Assembly (NCBI GenBank): GCA_023423605.1
Contig: JAFAFF010000273.1
Location: forward strand, 1-7,079
Length of the DNA stretch: 7,079 nt
Reading direction: 5' to 3'
Origin: Pseudomonadota bacterium
Lineage (GTDB): Bacteria; Pseudomonadota; Gammaproteobacteria; Xanthomonadales; Xanthomonadaceae
Shown here: piece after piece, positions 1 to 6,794 of the stretch
Position numbering within the stretch: position 1 is the stretch's first letter
Layout: every line of letters begins with the position of its first letter
Translations under genes and position numbers: made by a program
The notes under the pieces: model-generated
What the model was told of the DNA's origin: nothing
Database searches by the model: none
The model's input: the letters and a program-made list of their open reading frames with translations, nothing else

Positions 1-1593
1 GTGCTGTTCGACGAAGTGCGCGCCGGTGGCCGCATTCCGCTGATCGTCGGCCGTGGCCTGACCGGCAAGGCACGCGAAGCGCTGGGCCTGGCCCCGACCG
101 ACCTGTTCCGCCTGCCGGTGCAGCCGGTCGATACCGGCAAGGGCTTCTCGCTGGCACAGAAGATGGTCGGCCGTGCGTGCGGTCTGCCGGAAGGGCAGGG
201 CATGCGCCCGGGCACCTACTGCGAGCCGAAGATGACTTCGGTGGGTTCGCAGGACACCACCGGCCCGATGACCCGCGATGAGCTGAAGGACCTGGCCTGC
301 CTGGGCTTCTCCGCCGACCTGGTGATGCAGTCGTTCTGCCACACCGCGGCGTATCCGAAGCCCGTGGACGTCAAGACCCACCACACCCTGCCGGAGTTCA
401 TCTCCACCCGCGGCGGCATTTCGCTGCGTCCGGGCGATGGCGTGATCCACAGCTGGCTCAACCGCATGCTGCTGCCGGACACCGTGGGCACTGGCGGTGA
501 CTCGCACACCCGTTTCCCGGTGGGCATTTCGTTCCCGGCCGGTTCGGGCCTGGTGGCGTTCGCCGCCGCCACCGGCGTGATGCCGCTGGACATGCCCGAA
601 TCGGTGCTGGTGCGCTTCAAGGGCAGGATGCAGCCGGGCGTGACCCTGCGCGACCTGGTCAATGCGATCCCGCTGTACGCCATCAAGCAGGGCCTGTTGA
701 CCGTGGCCAAGGCGGGCAAGAAGAACATCTTCTCCGGCCGCATCCTGGAAATCGAAGGCCTGCCGGACCTGAAGGTCGAACAGGCGTTCGAACTGTCCGA
801 TGCATCTGCCGAGCGTTCGGCGGCCGGTTGCTCGGTGCGCCTGGACAAGGCACCGATCATCGAATACCTGACCAGCAACATCACGCTGCTGCAGTGGATG
901 ATCTCCGAAGGCTACGAGGATCCGCGCTCGCTGCAGCGCCGCATCGACAAGATGAAGGAATGGCTGGCCGATCCGCAGCTGCTGGAGCCGGATGCGGATG
1001 CGGAGTACGCCGCGGTCATCGAGATCGACCTGGCCGACATCCACGAGCCGATCGTGGCCTGCCCGAACGATCCGGACGACGTCAAGACGCTGTCCGAGGT
1101 GGCCGGCGCGAAGATCGACGAGGTGTTCATCGGTTCGTGCATGACCAACATCGGTCACTTCCGTGCTGCGGCGAAGCTGCTGGATGGCAAGCGTGACCTG
1201 CCGACCCGCCTGTGGGTGGCCCCGCCGACCAAGATGGACGCTGCGGAGCTGACCAAGGAAGGCGTGTACGGAACCTTCGGCGCCACCGGCGCACGCATGG
1301 AAATGCCGGGCTGCTCGCTGTGCATGGGCAACCAGGCGCAGATCCGCGAAGGCTCCACGGCGATGTCGACCTCGACCCGCAACTTTCCCAACCGCCTGGG
1401 TCGCAACACCAATGTGTACCTGGGTTCGGCGGAACTGGCGGCGATCTGCTCGCGCCTGGGCCGTATCCCGACCCGCGAAGAGTACATGGCCGATGTCGGC
1501 GTGCTGGAAGCCAGCGGCGCGCAGATCTACCGCTACATGAACTTCGACCAGATCGAGGAATACCAGGAATCGGCGAAGACCGTCGCGGCTTGA
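1..1593 (+). CDS. acnB: Aconitate hydratase B (bifunctional aconitase / 2-methylisocitrate dehydratase), C-terminal part
   Basis: This is the 3' part of the gene for AcnB, the cytoplasmic [4Fe-4S] enzyme that interconverts citrate and isocitrate in the TCA cycle; the family also handles 2-methylisocitrate. The window starts inside the gene: the first GTG is an internal Val codon, and the line [12 protein letters not shown] matches the part of E. coli AcnB that begins near residue 337 of about 865, so some 335 residues (HEAT-like and swivel domains) are missing to the left. The visible 530 residues hold catalytic-core landmarks: [14 protein letters not shown] (82-95), [10 protein letters not shown] (166-175), the first cluster cysteine in FIGSCMTN (C380), the cluster pair in [10 protein letters not shown] (C438, C441) and [12 protein letters not shown] (456-467). 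These correspond to C710, C769 and C772 of E. coli. The reading frame is intact to a TGA at 1591-1593. A palindrome and an intrinsic terminator follow. The identification is by recalled similarity and is very secure. Confidence 0.98.
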   Translation: MLFDEVRAGGRIPLIVGRGLTGKAREALGLAPTDLFRLPVQPVDTGKGFSLAQKMVGRACGLPEGQGMRPGTYCEPKMTSVGSQDTTGPMTRDELKDLACLGFSADLVMQSFCHTAAYPKPVDVKTHHTLPEFISTRGGISLRPGDGVIHSWLNRMLLPDTVGTGGDSHTRFPVGISFPAGSGLVAFAAATGVMPLDMPESVLVRFKGRMQPGVTLRDLVNAIPLYAIKQGLLTVAKAGKKNIFSGRILEIEGLPDLKVEQAFELSDASAERSAAGCSVRLDKAPIIEYLTSNITLLQWMISEGYEDPRSLQRRIDKMKEWLADPQLLEPDADAEYAAVIEIDLADIHEPIVACPNDPDDVKTLSEVAGAKIDEVFIGSCMTNIGHFRAAAKLLDGKRDLPTRLWVAPPTKMDAAELTKEGVYGTFGATGARMEMPGCSLCMGNQAQIREGSTAMSTSTRNFPNRLGRNTNVYLGSAELAAICSRLGRIPTREEYMADVGVLEASGAQIYRYMNFDQIEEYQESAKTVAA

Positions 1594-1601
1594 TGCGGTG
1601 A

Positions 1602-1619
1602 CACCGGGCATGCCCGGTG
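1602..1619. repeat. 18-bp perfect palindrome just after acnB
   Basis: The sequence caccgggcatgcccggtg is its own reverse complement. It starts 8 bases after the acnB stop codon and ends 15 bases before the terminator stem. In RNA it would fold as a 7-bp stem closed by a CAUG loop. It has no T-tract, so it is not a terminator by itself. It could be a 3' stabilising hairpin of the acnB message or a protein-binding site; nothing else in the window decides between these. Confidence 0.6.
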
Positions 1620-1634
1620 ATCCGATGCAGGCAG

Positions 1635-1662
1635 GGCCCCCGTCGCAGGACGGGGGCCTTTT
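1635..1662 (+). terminator. Intrinsic terminator of acnB
   Basis: A perfect 10-bp stem (ggcccccgtc at 1635-1644, gacgggggcc at 1649-1658) with a GCAG tetraloop is followed by TTTT on the plus strand (1659-1662). It lies about 40 bases after the acnB stop. On the minus strand the hairpin is not followed by a T-run, so it should act for acnB only and not for the converging cheB transcript. Confidence 0.92.
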
Positions 1663-1684
1663 CGTTGCACGGGACGAGGTTCAC

Positions 1685-1707
1685 GTAGAGCCGGGCTCTG
1701 CCCGGCT
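1685..1707 (+). repeat. SMAG-like (GTAG) palindromic repeat, copy 1
   Basis: GTAG is followed by a perfect 8-bp stem (agccgggc at 1689-1696, gcccggct at 1700-1707) with a TCT loop. This is the form of the SMAG elements, the REP-like GTAG-headed repeats known from Stenotrophomonas maltophilia. The stem differs from copies 2 and 3 at one base pair (ccggg instead of cgggg), with the compensating change in the other arm. Its orientation is opposite to copies 2 and 3, so copies 1 and 2 form an inverted pair 15 bases apart. Confidence 0.82.
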
Positions 1708-1722
1708 GATGGATTACCGCGC

Positions 1723-1745
1723 AGCGGGGCAGAGCCCCGCTCTAC
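1723..1745 (-). repeat. SMAG-like (GTAG) palindromic repeat, copy 2
   Basis: Read on the minus strand, GTAG (1745-1742) is followed by a perfect 8-bp stem (agcggggc and gccccgct) around a 3-base loop. It is identical to copy 3, and the identity extends 4 bases beyond the stem, giving a 27-bp exact direct repeat (1719-1745 and 1763-1789). Confidence 0.85.
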
Positions 1746-1766
1746 AACGGCTGGGGAATACTGCGC

Positions 1767-1789
1767 AGCGGGGCAGAGCCCCGCTCTAC
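1767..1789 (-). repeat. SMAG-like (GTAG) palindromic repeat, copy 3, overlapping the cheB stop
   Basis: This is an exact copy of copy 2, in the same orientation and 44 bases away. Its GTAG head (1789-1786 on the minus strand) contains the TAG stop codon of cheB (1788-1786). The hairpin therefore begins immediately after the cheB stop. It has no T-tract, but as the first stable structure behind the operon it may protect the message 3' end. Confidence 0.85.
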
Positions 1790-2862
1790 GATGCGTGGGC
1801 GAGCGCCAGCAGGCGTTCGGCGATGCGCTCCAATGGCACGGTTTCCGTGGCCGCGCCCAGCTTGAACGCGGCGCCGGGCATGCCCCATACCACCGAGCTG
1901 GCTTCATCCTGCACCAGCGTAGGTGCGCCAGCCTGGCGCATCTGCAGCAGGCCACGGGCACCATCGTCGCCCATGCCGGTCAGGATCGCCCCGATGGCAT
2001 TGGCGCCGGCGCTCTGCGCCACCGACTGGAACAGCACGTCCACCGCTGGCTTGTGGCGATTCACCGCCGGACCATCATCGATGCGGCAACGCCAGCGCGC
2101 GCCATCGCGGATCACCCGCAGATGGCGGCCGCCCGGTGGCAGGTAGGCGTGGCCCGGCAGCACGGCTTCACCATCGCTGGCCTCGCGCACGGCCATGGCC
2201 GCATGACGGTCCAGGCGTTCGGCGAACGCGGCGCTGAAGGTGGCCGGCAGGTGCTGGGTCATCACTACCGCGGGAGCATCGGCAGGCAGGCTTTCCAGTA
2301 CCACGCGCAGTGCTTCGGTACCGCCGGCCGAGGCGCCGAGTGCAATCAGGCGGTCGGTGGTGCGGAACTGCGCACCGCGCGGCACCACCGAAGGACTGGT
2401 CGCCGGCAGAGTAAGCCTGGCGGCCACGGGACCGCGCACCAGCGGTCGCACGCGTGAGCGCGCCGCGGCCTTCACCTTTTCGATGATCTCTTCGGCATAA
2501 CCGGCCAGGCCACGCGCCACGTCGAGTTTCGGCTTGGACACGAAATCCACCGCGCCCAGCGCCAGCGCCTGCAGGGTGGTATCCGCGCCGCGTTCGGTCA
2601 GAGAGGAAATCATCACCACCGGCAGCGGATGCAGCCGCATCAGGTTTTCCAGGAACGCCAGGCCATCCATGCGCGGCATTTCCACGTCCAGGGTGATCAC
2701 ATCCGGCGCCAGCCGCTTGATCTTGTCGCGCGCCAGCAGTGGGTCGGCGGCGGTGCCGACCACCTCGATGCCGGCGTCGCTGGCGAGGATCTCGCTGAGG
2801 ATCTGCCTGACCACCGCCGAATCGTCGACGATCAGCACACGGCAGGGTTGCACCAGGCTCAT
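1786..2862 (-). CDS. cheB: CheB, chemotaxis response regulator: protein-glutamate methylesterase / glutamine deamidase
   Basis: This 358-residue cytoplasmic enzyme removes methyl groups from receptor glutamates (and deamidates glutamines) when phosphorylated by CheA, giving adaptation feedback. The N-terminal receiver domain (about 1-115) shows the acid pair D13-D14, the phosphoacceptor D59 in [12 protein letters not shown]86 and K110 in FVSKP. A linker (about 115-165) leads to the methylesterase domain with the catalytic triad S178 (GASAGG), H204 (TQHLP) and D300 (TGMGDDG), each exactly 14 residues later than S164, H190 and D286 of Salmonella CheB. The ATG at 2862-2860 is chosen because it overlaps the cheD stop as ATGA and has GGAG 8 bases upstream. 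A longer in-frame reading reaches back across cheD but would add over 200 non-CheB residues, so it is rejected. The gene ends in LLALAHAS, with the TAG stop inside a SMAG-like repeat. Confidence 0.97.
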   Translation of the reverse strand: MSLVQPCRVLIVDDSAVVRQILSEILASDAGIEVVGTAADPLLARDKIKRLAPDVITLDVEMPRMDGLAFLENLMRLHPLPVVMISSLTERGADTTLQALALGAVDFVSKPKLDVARGLAGYAEEIIEKVKAAARSRVRPLVRGPVAARLTLPATSPSVVPRGAQFRTTDRLIALGASAGGTEALRVVLESLPADAPAVVMTQHLPATFSAAFAERLDRHAAMAVREASDGEAVLPGHAYLPPGGRHLRVIRDGARWRCRIDDGPAVNRHKPAVDVLFQSVAQSAGANAIGAILTGMGDDGARGLLQMRQAGAPTLVQDEASSVVWGMPGAAFKLGAATETVPLERIAERLLALAHAS

Positions 2863-3455
2863 TCGAACAGCTCCACGCCACCGGTGACCGGCGCCCTGGA
2901 CAGCCGCGCACGCACCGCCGATTCGGCGGCGGCCACTTCGGCCTCGTGCGCATGCGGCAACCGCTGCACCACCACCCTGCCGGTGTCGGCGAAGAACCAG
3001 ATCTTGCGCGGATGGATGCCGCACAGGTCTTCGGCGAGGACAGGGATATGTTCGGCCTGCAGGTACTGGCGCACGAACTCGGCGTTGCGGGTGCCCACCG
3101 GATTGCTGGTGAAGCCCTTGAGCACGTTGGCGCCGCCGAATACCTTGGCCTCCAGGCGCTTGCGGTGCGCGCCGCGCTTGAGCAGGTCGTTGATCAGCAG
3201 CTCCATGGCATAGCTGCCGTAGCGGGCGGGAGCGCCGTCGCCGACATTGCCTTCGGGCAGCAGGAAATGGTTCATGCCGCCGATGCGCAGCACCGGATCG
3301 CGCAGGCAGGCAGCCACGCAGGAGCCCAGCGTGGTGGTCAGCACGGTGTCGTCGTCCACCACCAGGTACTGGGTGGGCAGCAGCTTGGCGGCCGTCACCT
3401 TGAAGCGCGGATCGCGGTAGCGCATCACCTCGTCGTTGCGCAGCGCAAGGTTCAT
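2859..3455 (-). CDS. cheD: CheD, chemoreceptor glutamine deamidase
   Basis: CheD converts specific glutamines of MCPs to glutamates, preparing methylation sites; in some bacteria it also works with CheC, which is not seen here. The 198-residue protein has the CheD core: [12 protein letters not shown] (40-51) with catalytic C46, and MNHFLLPE (61-68) with H63. The Cys-His distance of 17 residues equals that of the C27/H44 pair of Thermotoga CheD. Further family-like stretches are [13 protein letters not shown] and KVFGGANVL, followed by NAEFVRQYL. The ATG at 3455-3453 is chosen over a start 14 codons upstream because it overlaps the cheR stop as ATGA and has GGGAG 7 bases before it. The gene ends in an ATGA overlap with cheB. 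The frame is intact and the length is usual for this family in xanthomonads. Confidence 0.95.
   Translation of the reverse strand: MNLALRNDEVMRYRDPRFKVTAAKLLPTQYLVVDDDTVLTTTLGSCVAACLRDPVLRIGGMNHFLLPEGNVGDGAPARYGSYAMELLINDLLKRGAHRKRLEAKVFGGANVLKGFTSNPVGTRNAEFVRQYLQAEHIPVLAEDLCGIHPRKIWFFADTGRVVVQRLPHAHEAEVAAAESAVRARLSRAPVTGGVELFE
2871..2874 (-). promoter_or_regulatory. cheB ribosome binding site
   Basis: GGAG on the minus strand lies 8 bases before the cheB ATG, inside the last codons of cheD. Together with the ATGA overlap it fixes the cheB start and suggests that cheB is translated by re-initiation or coupling with cheD. Confidence 0.65.
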
Positions 3456-4324
3456 GCGCGGGCTCCCGGCGCACGGCGATACAGCGTGCGGCCACATGGC
3501 TGGATCAGGTCGGCCGCATGCAGGTAGTTCTCCGAGTGGCCGGTATACAGCAGGCCGTCATCGGCCAGGTGCGGTACCAGCCGGCCGAGGATGCCACGCT
3601 GGGTGGGCTTGTCGAAGTAGATCATCACGTTGCGGCAGAACAGCGCGGTGAACGGTCCGCCGATGTCGTAGCGCGGTGCCAGCAGGTTCAGCGGCCGATA
3701 GTCGATCAGTTCGCGCAGGGCGGGCAGCACCCGGCACTGGCCTTCGTTGGGGCCGGTGCCGCGCTGGAAGTAGCGCCGGCGCAGGCCAGGTTCGAGGCTG
3801 GTCACCCGGTCGATCGCGTAGACGCCGCGGGCGGCCGTGGCCAGCACCTGGGTGTCGACATCGGTGGCGACGATGCGCACGGGTGGCTTCAGCGTGCCGA
3901 AGGCTTCGCAGGCGGTGATCGCCATCGAGTACGGTTCTTCGCCGGTGGAGGCGGCACACGACCACAGCAGCAGCGGATGCGCGCTGCTGGCCATCCCGGC
4001 GCGCTGCTGCAGTTCCTCGCGCAGGCGTTCGAAATGATGTGGTTCGCGGAAGAATGCGGTCAGGTTGGTGGTGAGCGCATTGGTGAACGCCTGCCACTCC
4101 TCGTCACCGCCCGTTTCCAGGTGATCCAGGTACTGATGGAAACTGCGCATGCCGAGCGCCCGCAGCCGCCGCGACAGGCGTCCGTACACCATGTCGCGCT
4201 TGGCCGGCGCCAGGGCGATGCCGGCGCGCTGGTGGATGAGTTCGCAGACGCGCCGGAAATCGCGATCGGCGAACTCGAACTCGCGGTTTTCGTTGTGGAC
4301 GGCAGGAGCAGCTGGCAGGTTCAC
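3452..4324 (-). CDS. cheR: CheR, SAM-dependent chemoreceptor glutamate methyltransferase
   Basis: CheR transfers methyl groups from S-adenosylmethionine to receptor glutamates, opposing CheB. The 290-residue protein has the helical N-terminal CheR domain (about 17-90, including [18 protein letters not shown] and [14 protein letters not shown] at 85-98). The methyltransferase domain follows, with the SAM-binding [12 protein letters not shown] (122-133), the acidic ATDVDTQVL (153-161) and the [10 protein letters not shown] motif (229-238), and near the end TGHSEN (261-266). It closely follows E. coli CheR in order and length. The start is a GTG at 4324-4322; no earlier in-frame start exists and the next ATG is inside the conserved domain (M45). 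No good Shine-Dalgarno sequence precedes it, so translation may be weak. It lies 54 bases behind the MCP gene, with a GC hairpin between, and its TGA overlaps the cheD ATG. Confidence 0.96.
   Translation of the reverse strand: MNLPAAPAVHNENREFEFADRDFRRVCELIHQRAGIALAPAKRDMVYGRLSRRLRALGMRSFHQYLDHLETGGDEEWQAFTNALTTNLTAFFREPHHFERLREELQQRAGMASSAHPLLLWSCAASTGEEPYSMAITACEAFGTLKPPVRIVATDVDTQVLATAARGVYAIDRVTSLEPGLRRRYFQRGTGPNEGQCRVLPALRELIDYRPLNLLAPRYDIGGPFTALFCRNVMIYFDKPTQRGILGRLVPHLADDGLLYTGHSENYLHAADLIQPCGRTLYRRAPGARA
3463..3467 (-). promoter_or_regulatory. cheD ribosome binding site
   Basis: GGGAG on the minus strand lies 7 bases before the cheD ATG and within the last codons of cheR (encoding part of RRAPGARA). 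It supports the downstream of the two possible cheD starts. Confidence 0.65.
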
Positions 4325-4349
4325 GGCGCGTATCCAGGGCGGAGGGCAG

Positions 4350-4372
4350 CGGCGCGGCTGGGTGCCGCGCCG
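4350..4372 (-). other. GC-rich hairpin between the MCP gene and cheR
   Basis: A perfect 9-bp stem (ggcgcggc/gccgcgcc plus one closing C-G pair) around a 5-base loop starts 6 bases after the MCP stop and ends 25 bases before the cheR GTG. There is no T-run after it on the minus strand, so it is not a standard intrinsic terminator. Such a structure could stabilise the upstream receptor message after processing, or dampen readthrough or translation of cheR. Its function is inferred from position only. Confidence 0.6.
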
Positions 4373-4378
4373 GGTGGA

Positions 4379-6640
4379 TCAGAATTCCTGCCAGTCGCCA
4401 CCGTCCGGTGTCGGCAGCGGGCGCTGCCGGGTGGACGCGCGCGGCGCGGGGCCACGCGGAAGGGTGGGGACCGAAGGGGATGTCGGCTGCACTTTCGCGG
4501 CCACCGCACGTACCGCCACGCCGACCTGGTCGTCCAGGCGGAAGATCGCGACCGCATCGGCCAGCTGCACCGCCTGTTCCTCCATGGCGCGCGCAGCGGC
4601 GGTGGCTTCTTCCACCAGCGCAGCATTCTGCTGGGTGGTCTCGTCCATCTGCACCACGGTCTGGTTGACCTGGTCGATGCCGGCGCTCTGCTCCTGCGAA
4701 GCGGCGGAAATCTCGGCCATGATGTCGTTCACGCGCTGTACCGAGGAGACGATCTCGTCCATGGTGGCGCCCGCCTGATGCACCAGGGTGGAACCGTCGG
4801 CGACCTTGCCGACCGAATCGTCGATCAGGCCCTTGATCTCCTTGGCCGCGGCCGCCGAGCGCTGGGCAAGGCTGCGCACTTCACTGGCCACCACCGCGAA
4901 ACCACGACCCTGTTCGCCGGCACGCGCGGCTTCCACCGCCGCATTCAGTGCCAGGATGTTGGTCTGGAAGGCGATGCCGTCGATCACCGAGATGATGTCG
5001 GCGATCCGCTTCGACGACGCCTCGATGGCGCTCATGGTGGCGACCACCTGGCCGACCACTTCGCCACCCTGTGAGGCCACGCCGGCCGCGCCGATGGCCA
5101 GCTGGTTGGCCTGGCGGGCGTGTTCGGCATTCTGGCGCACGGTGGAGGTGAGCTCCTCCATCGAGGCTGCGGTCTCTTCCAGGTTGGCCGCCTGCTGTTC
5201 AGTGCGCCGTGAAAGATCGGTGTTGCCGCTGGCGATCTCGCCGGCGGCCAGGGTGATGCTGCTGGTGGCATCCTGGATCTGGCTGACGATGCGCGTCAGC
5301 TGCACCACGGTGGCATTGGCATCGTCGCGCATGCGCGCGAACACGCCCTGGAATTCGCCGTGCATCCGCGCGGTCAGGTCGCCTTCGGCGATGGCCGAGA
5401 GCAGGGCGGAGAGCTTGCCCAGGTTGTCGTCGCTGACCGCCATCATCGCGTTGAGGTTTTCCACCATCACGCGGAAATCGTGTTCGAAGCGCGCCGCGTC
5501 GCCACGCTGGCTGAAATCGCCGGCCGCCGCGGCGCTGGCCAGACGCTTGATCTCGGCATTGATGCGGCCCAGGTTGGCCTTCACCGTGTCGACCGTGGCG
5601 GTCATTTCGGCCTTCTCACCCGGGTAACGGGCGATATCCGCACGCAGGTCACCCACCGCGTACTGCTTCACCACCGCCAGCACATCATGCAGGGTCTGCA
5701 CGTGGTCGCCGACCAGGGTGTTGGTGTCGCTGACCATCTGCCCGTACTCGCCGGGCGTGGTACTGGCATCGATACGGTAGCTGAGTTCACCGGCCTGGTG
5801 CCGGCGCGCCATTTCGCGCTGGCCGGCGATGACGGTGTGCAGCTGGTCCTGCATGCGCGCCATGCTGTGCAGCAGGCGTCCGGTCTCGTCGTGCGGCTGT
5901 TCGCCGATGCTGTTGTCCAGCTTGCCGGCAGCGATGTTCTCGGCCACGCGGGTGGCCCGGCGCAGCGGCACCGCGACGCGGCTGCCGATCACCCAGCTCA
6001 GCGCCAGCACCAGCAGGACCAGCACGCCGCCGGCAATGCCCATCACCAGCGCGAACTGGCCGGCCTGGGCCTGCACGTCATCCATGTAGACGCCACTGGT
6101 GACCACCCACTGCCAGGGCTCGAACATGTGCGAGTAGACCACCTTGTCCAGCGGACCGTCATGATCCGGGCGGTTGGTCTGGTAGTACGTGTAGCCGCCA
6201 CCGATGCGGGCCATGCCCACCTGCTGGTAGTAGATGCGCACGCCGTCGTCGGATACGTAATCCTTCTGCGACTTGCCGGCGTACTGCGGCCGGAACGGAT
6301 GCATCAGCATCGTGTAGTTGGTGTCCAGCACGTTGTAGTAATGCGCGTTGTCGCGGGCTCGCATCGACGACAACGCCTGCAGCGCGGCCGCCTTGGCGGC
6401 GTCCTCGCTCATTTCGCCACTTTCGGCCAGGCGCTGGTAATGCGCCAGCACGCCTTCGCTCAGTTCCACCTGCACCGCCAGCGCCTGCTTGCGCGTCTCG
6501 GTGAGGTCCAGGTACTGCATGCGCGCGGCCACCACCGACAGCAGGATGACCCCCAGGGCGATCAGCAGGGTGAGCAGGCCGAGCTTGCGGCGGACCGGAA
6601 GGTTGTCGAAGAAGCGGTGCCAGCGTTGCGTGAGCATCAT
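4379..6640 (-). CDS. Methyl-accepting chemotaxis protein with Cache-like sensor, poly-HAMP array and WxxF tether
   Basis: This is a transmembrane chemoreceptor that would control CheA through CheW. It has 753 residues from the first of two adjacent ATGs (6640 or 6637). Order of parts: basic N-tail; membrane helix about 19-39; periplasmic domain about 40-195 resembling single-Cache sensors (HYYNVLD near 100, MHPF near 113, EPWQWVV and SGVYMDDV 182-189); second helix about 196-218; a HAMP domain followed by more HAMP-like units marked by GKL, GEL, GDL, GDF and GDL (about 240, 285, 330, 375, 420); signalling domain about 450-690 with hairpin tip [20 protein letters not shown]; Pro/Arg-rich linker; C-terminal DWQEF, like the NWETF CheR/CheB tether. 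By alignment with E. coli Tsr the methylation sites are Q482, E489, E496 and E678. Upstream in-frame starts lie before the predicted transcription start and are rejected. No clear Shine-Dalgarno is visible. The ligand is unknown. Confidence 0.95.
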   Translation of the reverse strand: MMLTQRWHRFFDNLPVRRKLGLLTLLIALGVILLSVVAARMQYLDLTETRKQALAVQVELSEGVLAHYQRLAESGEMSEDAAKAAALQALSSMRARDNAHYYNVLDTNYTMLMHPFRPQYAGKSQKDYVSDDGVRIYYQQVGMARIGGGYTYYQTNRPDHDGPLDKVVYSHMFEPWQWVVTSGVYMDDVQAQAGQFALVMGIAGGVLVLLVLALSWVIGSRVAVPLRRATRVAENIAAGKLDNSIGEQPHDETGRLLHSMARMQDQLHTVIAGQREMARRHQAGELSYRIDASTTPGEYGQMVSDTNTLVGDHVQTLHDVLAVVKQYAVGDLRADIARYPGEKAEMTATVDTVKANLGRINAEIKRLASAAAAGDFSQRGDAARFEHDFRVMVENLNAMMAVSDDNLGKLSALLSAIAEGDLTARMHGEFQGVFARMRDDANATVVQLTRIVSQIQDATSSITLAAGEIASGNTDLSRRTEQQAANLEETAASMEELTSTVRQNAEHARQANQLAIGAAGVASQGGEVVGQVVATMSAIEASSKRIADIISVIDGIAFQTNILALNAAVEAARAGEQGRGFAVVASEVRSLAQRSAAAAKEIKGLIDDSVGKVADGSTLVHQAGATMDEIVSSVQRVNDIMAEISAASQEQSAGIDQVNQTVVQMDETTQQNAALVEEATAAARAMEEQAVQLADAVAIFRLDDQVGVAVRAVAAKVQPTSPSVPTLPRGPAPRASTRQRPLPTPDGGDWQEF

Positions 6641-6698
6641 GTACAGACCGGAGCAGGGAGAGGGTGCCACGCCGGCGGATGCGGCGGCGGCAACACCG

Positions 6699-6726
6699 GT
6701 ATCGGCCGCGACCGGGGAAAATTGAG
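6699..6726 (-). promoter_or_regulatory. Predicted FliA (sigma-28) promoter of the MCP-cheR-cheD-cheB operon
   Basis: On the minus strand, CTCAA (6726-6722) is followed by exactly 15 bases and then GCCGATAC (6706-6699). This matches the flagellar sigma-28 pattern (TAAA or TCAA, 15 bases, GCCGATAA) with one mismatch in the -10 box. Transcription would start near 6691, giving a leader of about 50 bases before the MCP ATG. The site lies just downstream of the terminator of the preceding MCP gene, where a new promoter is needed. Confidence 0.8.
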
Positions 6727-6740
6727 CGCTGCGGACATAC

Positions 6741-6770
6741 AAAAAAGGACGGAGGCCTGCGCCTCCGTCC
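6741..6770 (-). terminator. Intrinsic terminator of the upstream MCP gene
   Basis: On the minus strand a perfect 10-bp stem (ggacggaggc / gcctccgtcc, 6770-6761 and 6756-6747) with a 4-base loop is followed by six T residues (6746-6741). It begins 24 bases after the stop of the upstream MCP gene and ends 14 bases before the FliA-type -35 box, separating the two transcription units. Confidence 0.92.
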
Positions 6771-6794
6771 TGTTCGATCACCTTGCGTTGCGGC

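Noticed and set aside
1..3. GTG at position 1 as the acnB start
   Set aside because: It is an internal Val codon; the family extends about 335 residues further toward the N-terminus, beyond the window.
216..884. Minus-strand open frame inside acnB
   Set aside because: It lies antisense to highly conserved acnB coding sequence, with no recognisable protein features.
1685..1789. CRISPR array or small RNA gene formed by the repeated hairpins
   Set aside because: There are only three palindromic copies in mixed orientation with unequal gaps and no spacer regularity or cas genes; the GTAG head and stem fit REP-like SMAG elements better.
1598..2146. Plus-strand open frame through the intergenic repeats into cheB
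   Set aside because: It is made of terminator and repeat sequence plus antisense cheB; no ribosome site and no domain.
2863..3495. A 569-residue version of CheB extending back across cheD
   Set aside because: The extra residues are Arg/Ala-rich out-of-frame translation of cheD. CheB homology begins exactly at the ATGA-overlap start.
3456..3497. A cheD start 14 codons upstream (MWPHAV...)
   Set aside because: It overlaps cheR by 46 bases and lacks the well-placed GGGAG and ATGA arrangement of the start at 3455.
3518..5074. Long plus-strand open frame of 518 codons opposite cheR and the MCP
   Set aside because: It lies antisense to recognised genes, its translation is rich in His, Gly, Arg and Gln without any known domain, and long antisense frames are expected in high-GC codon use.
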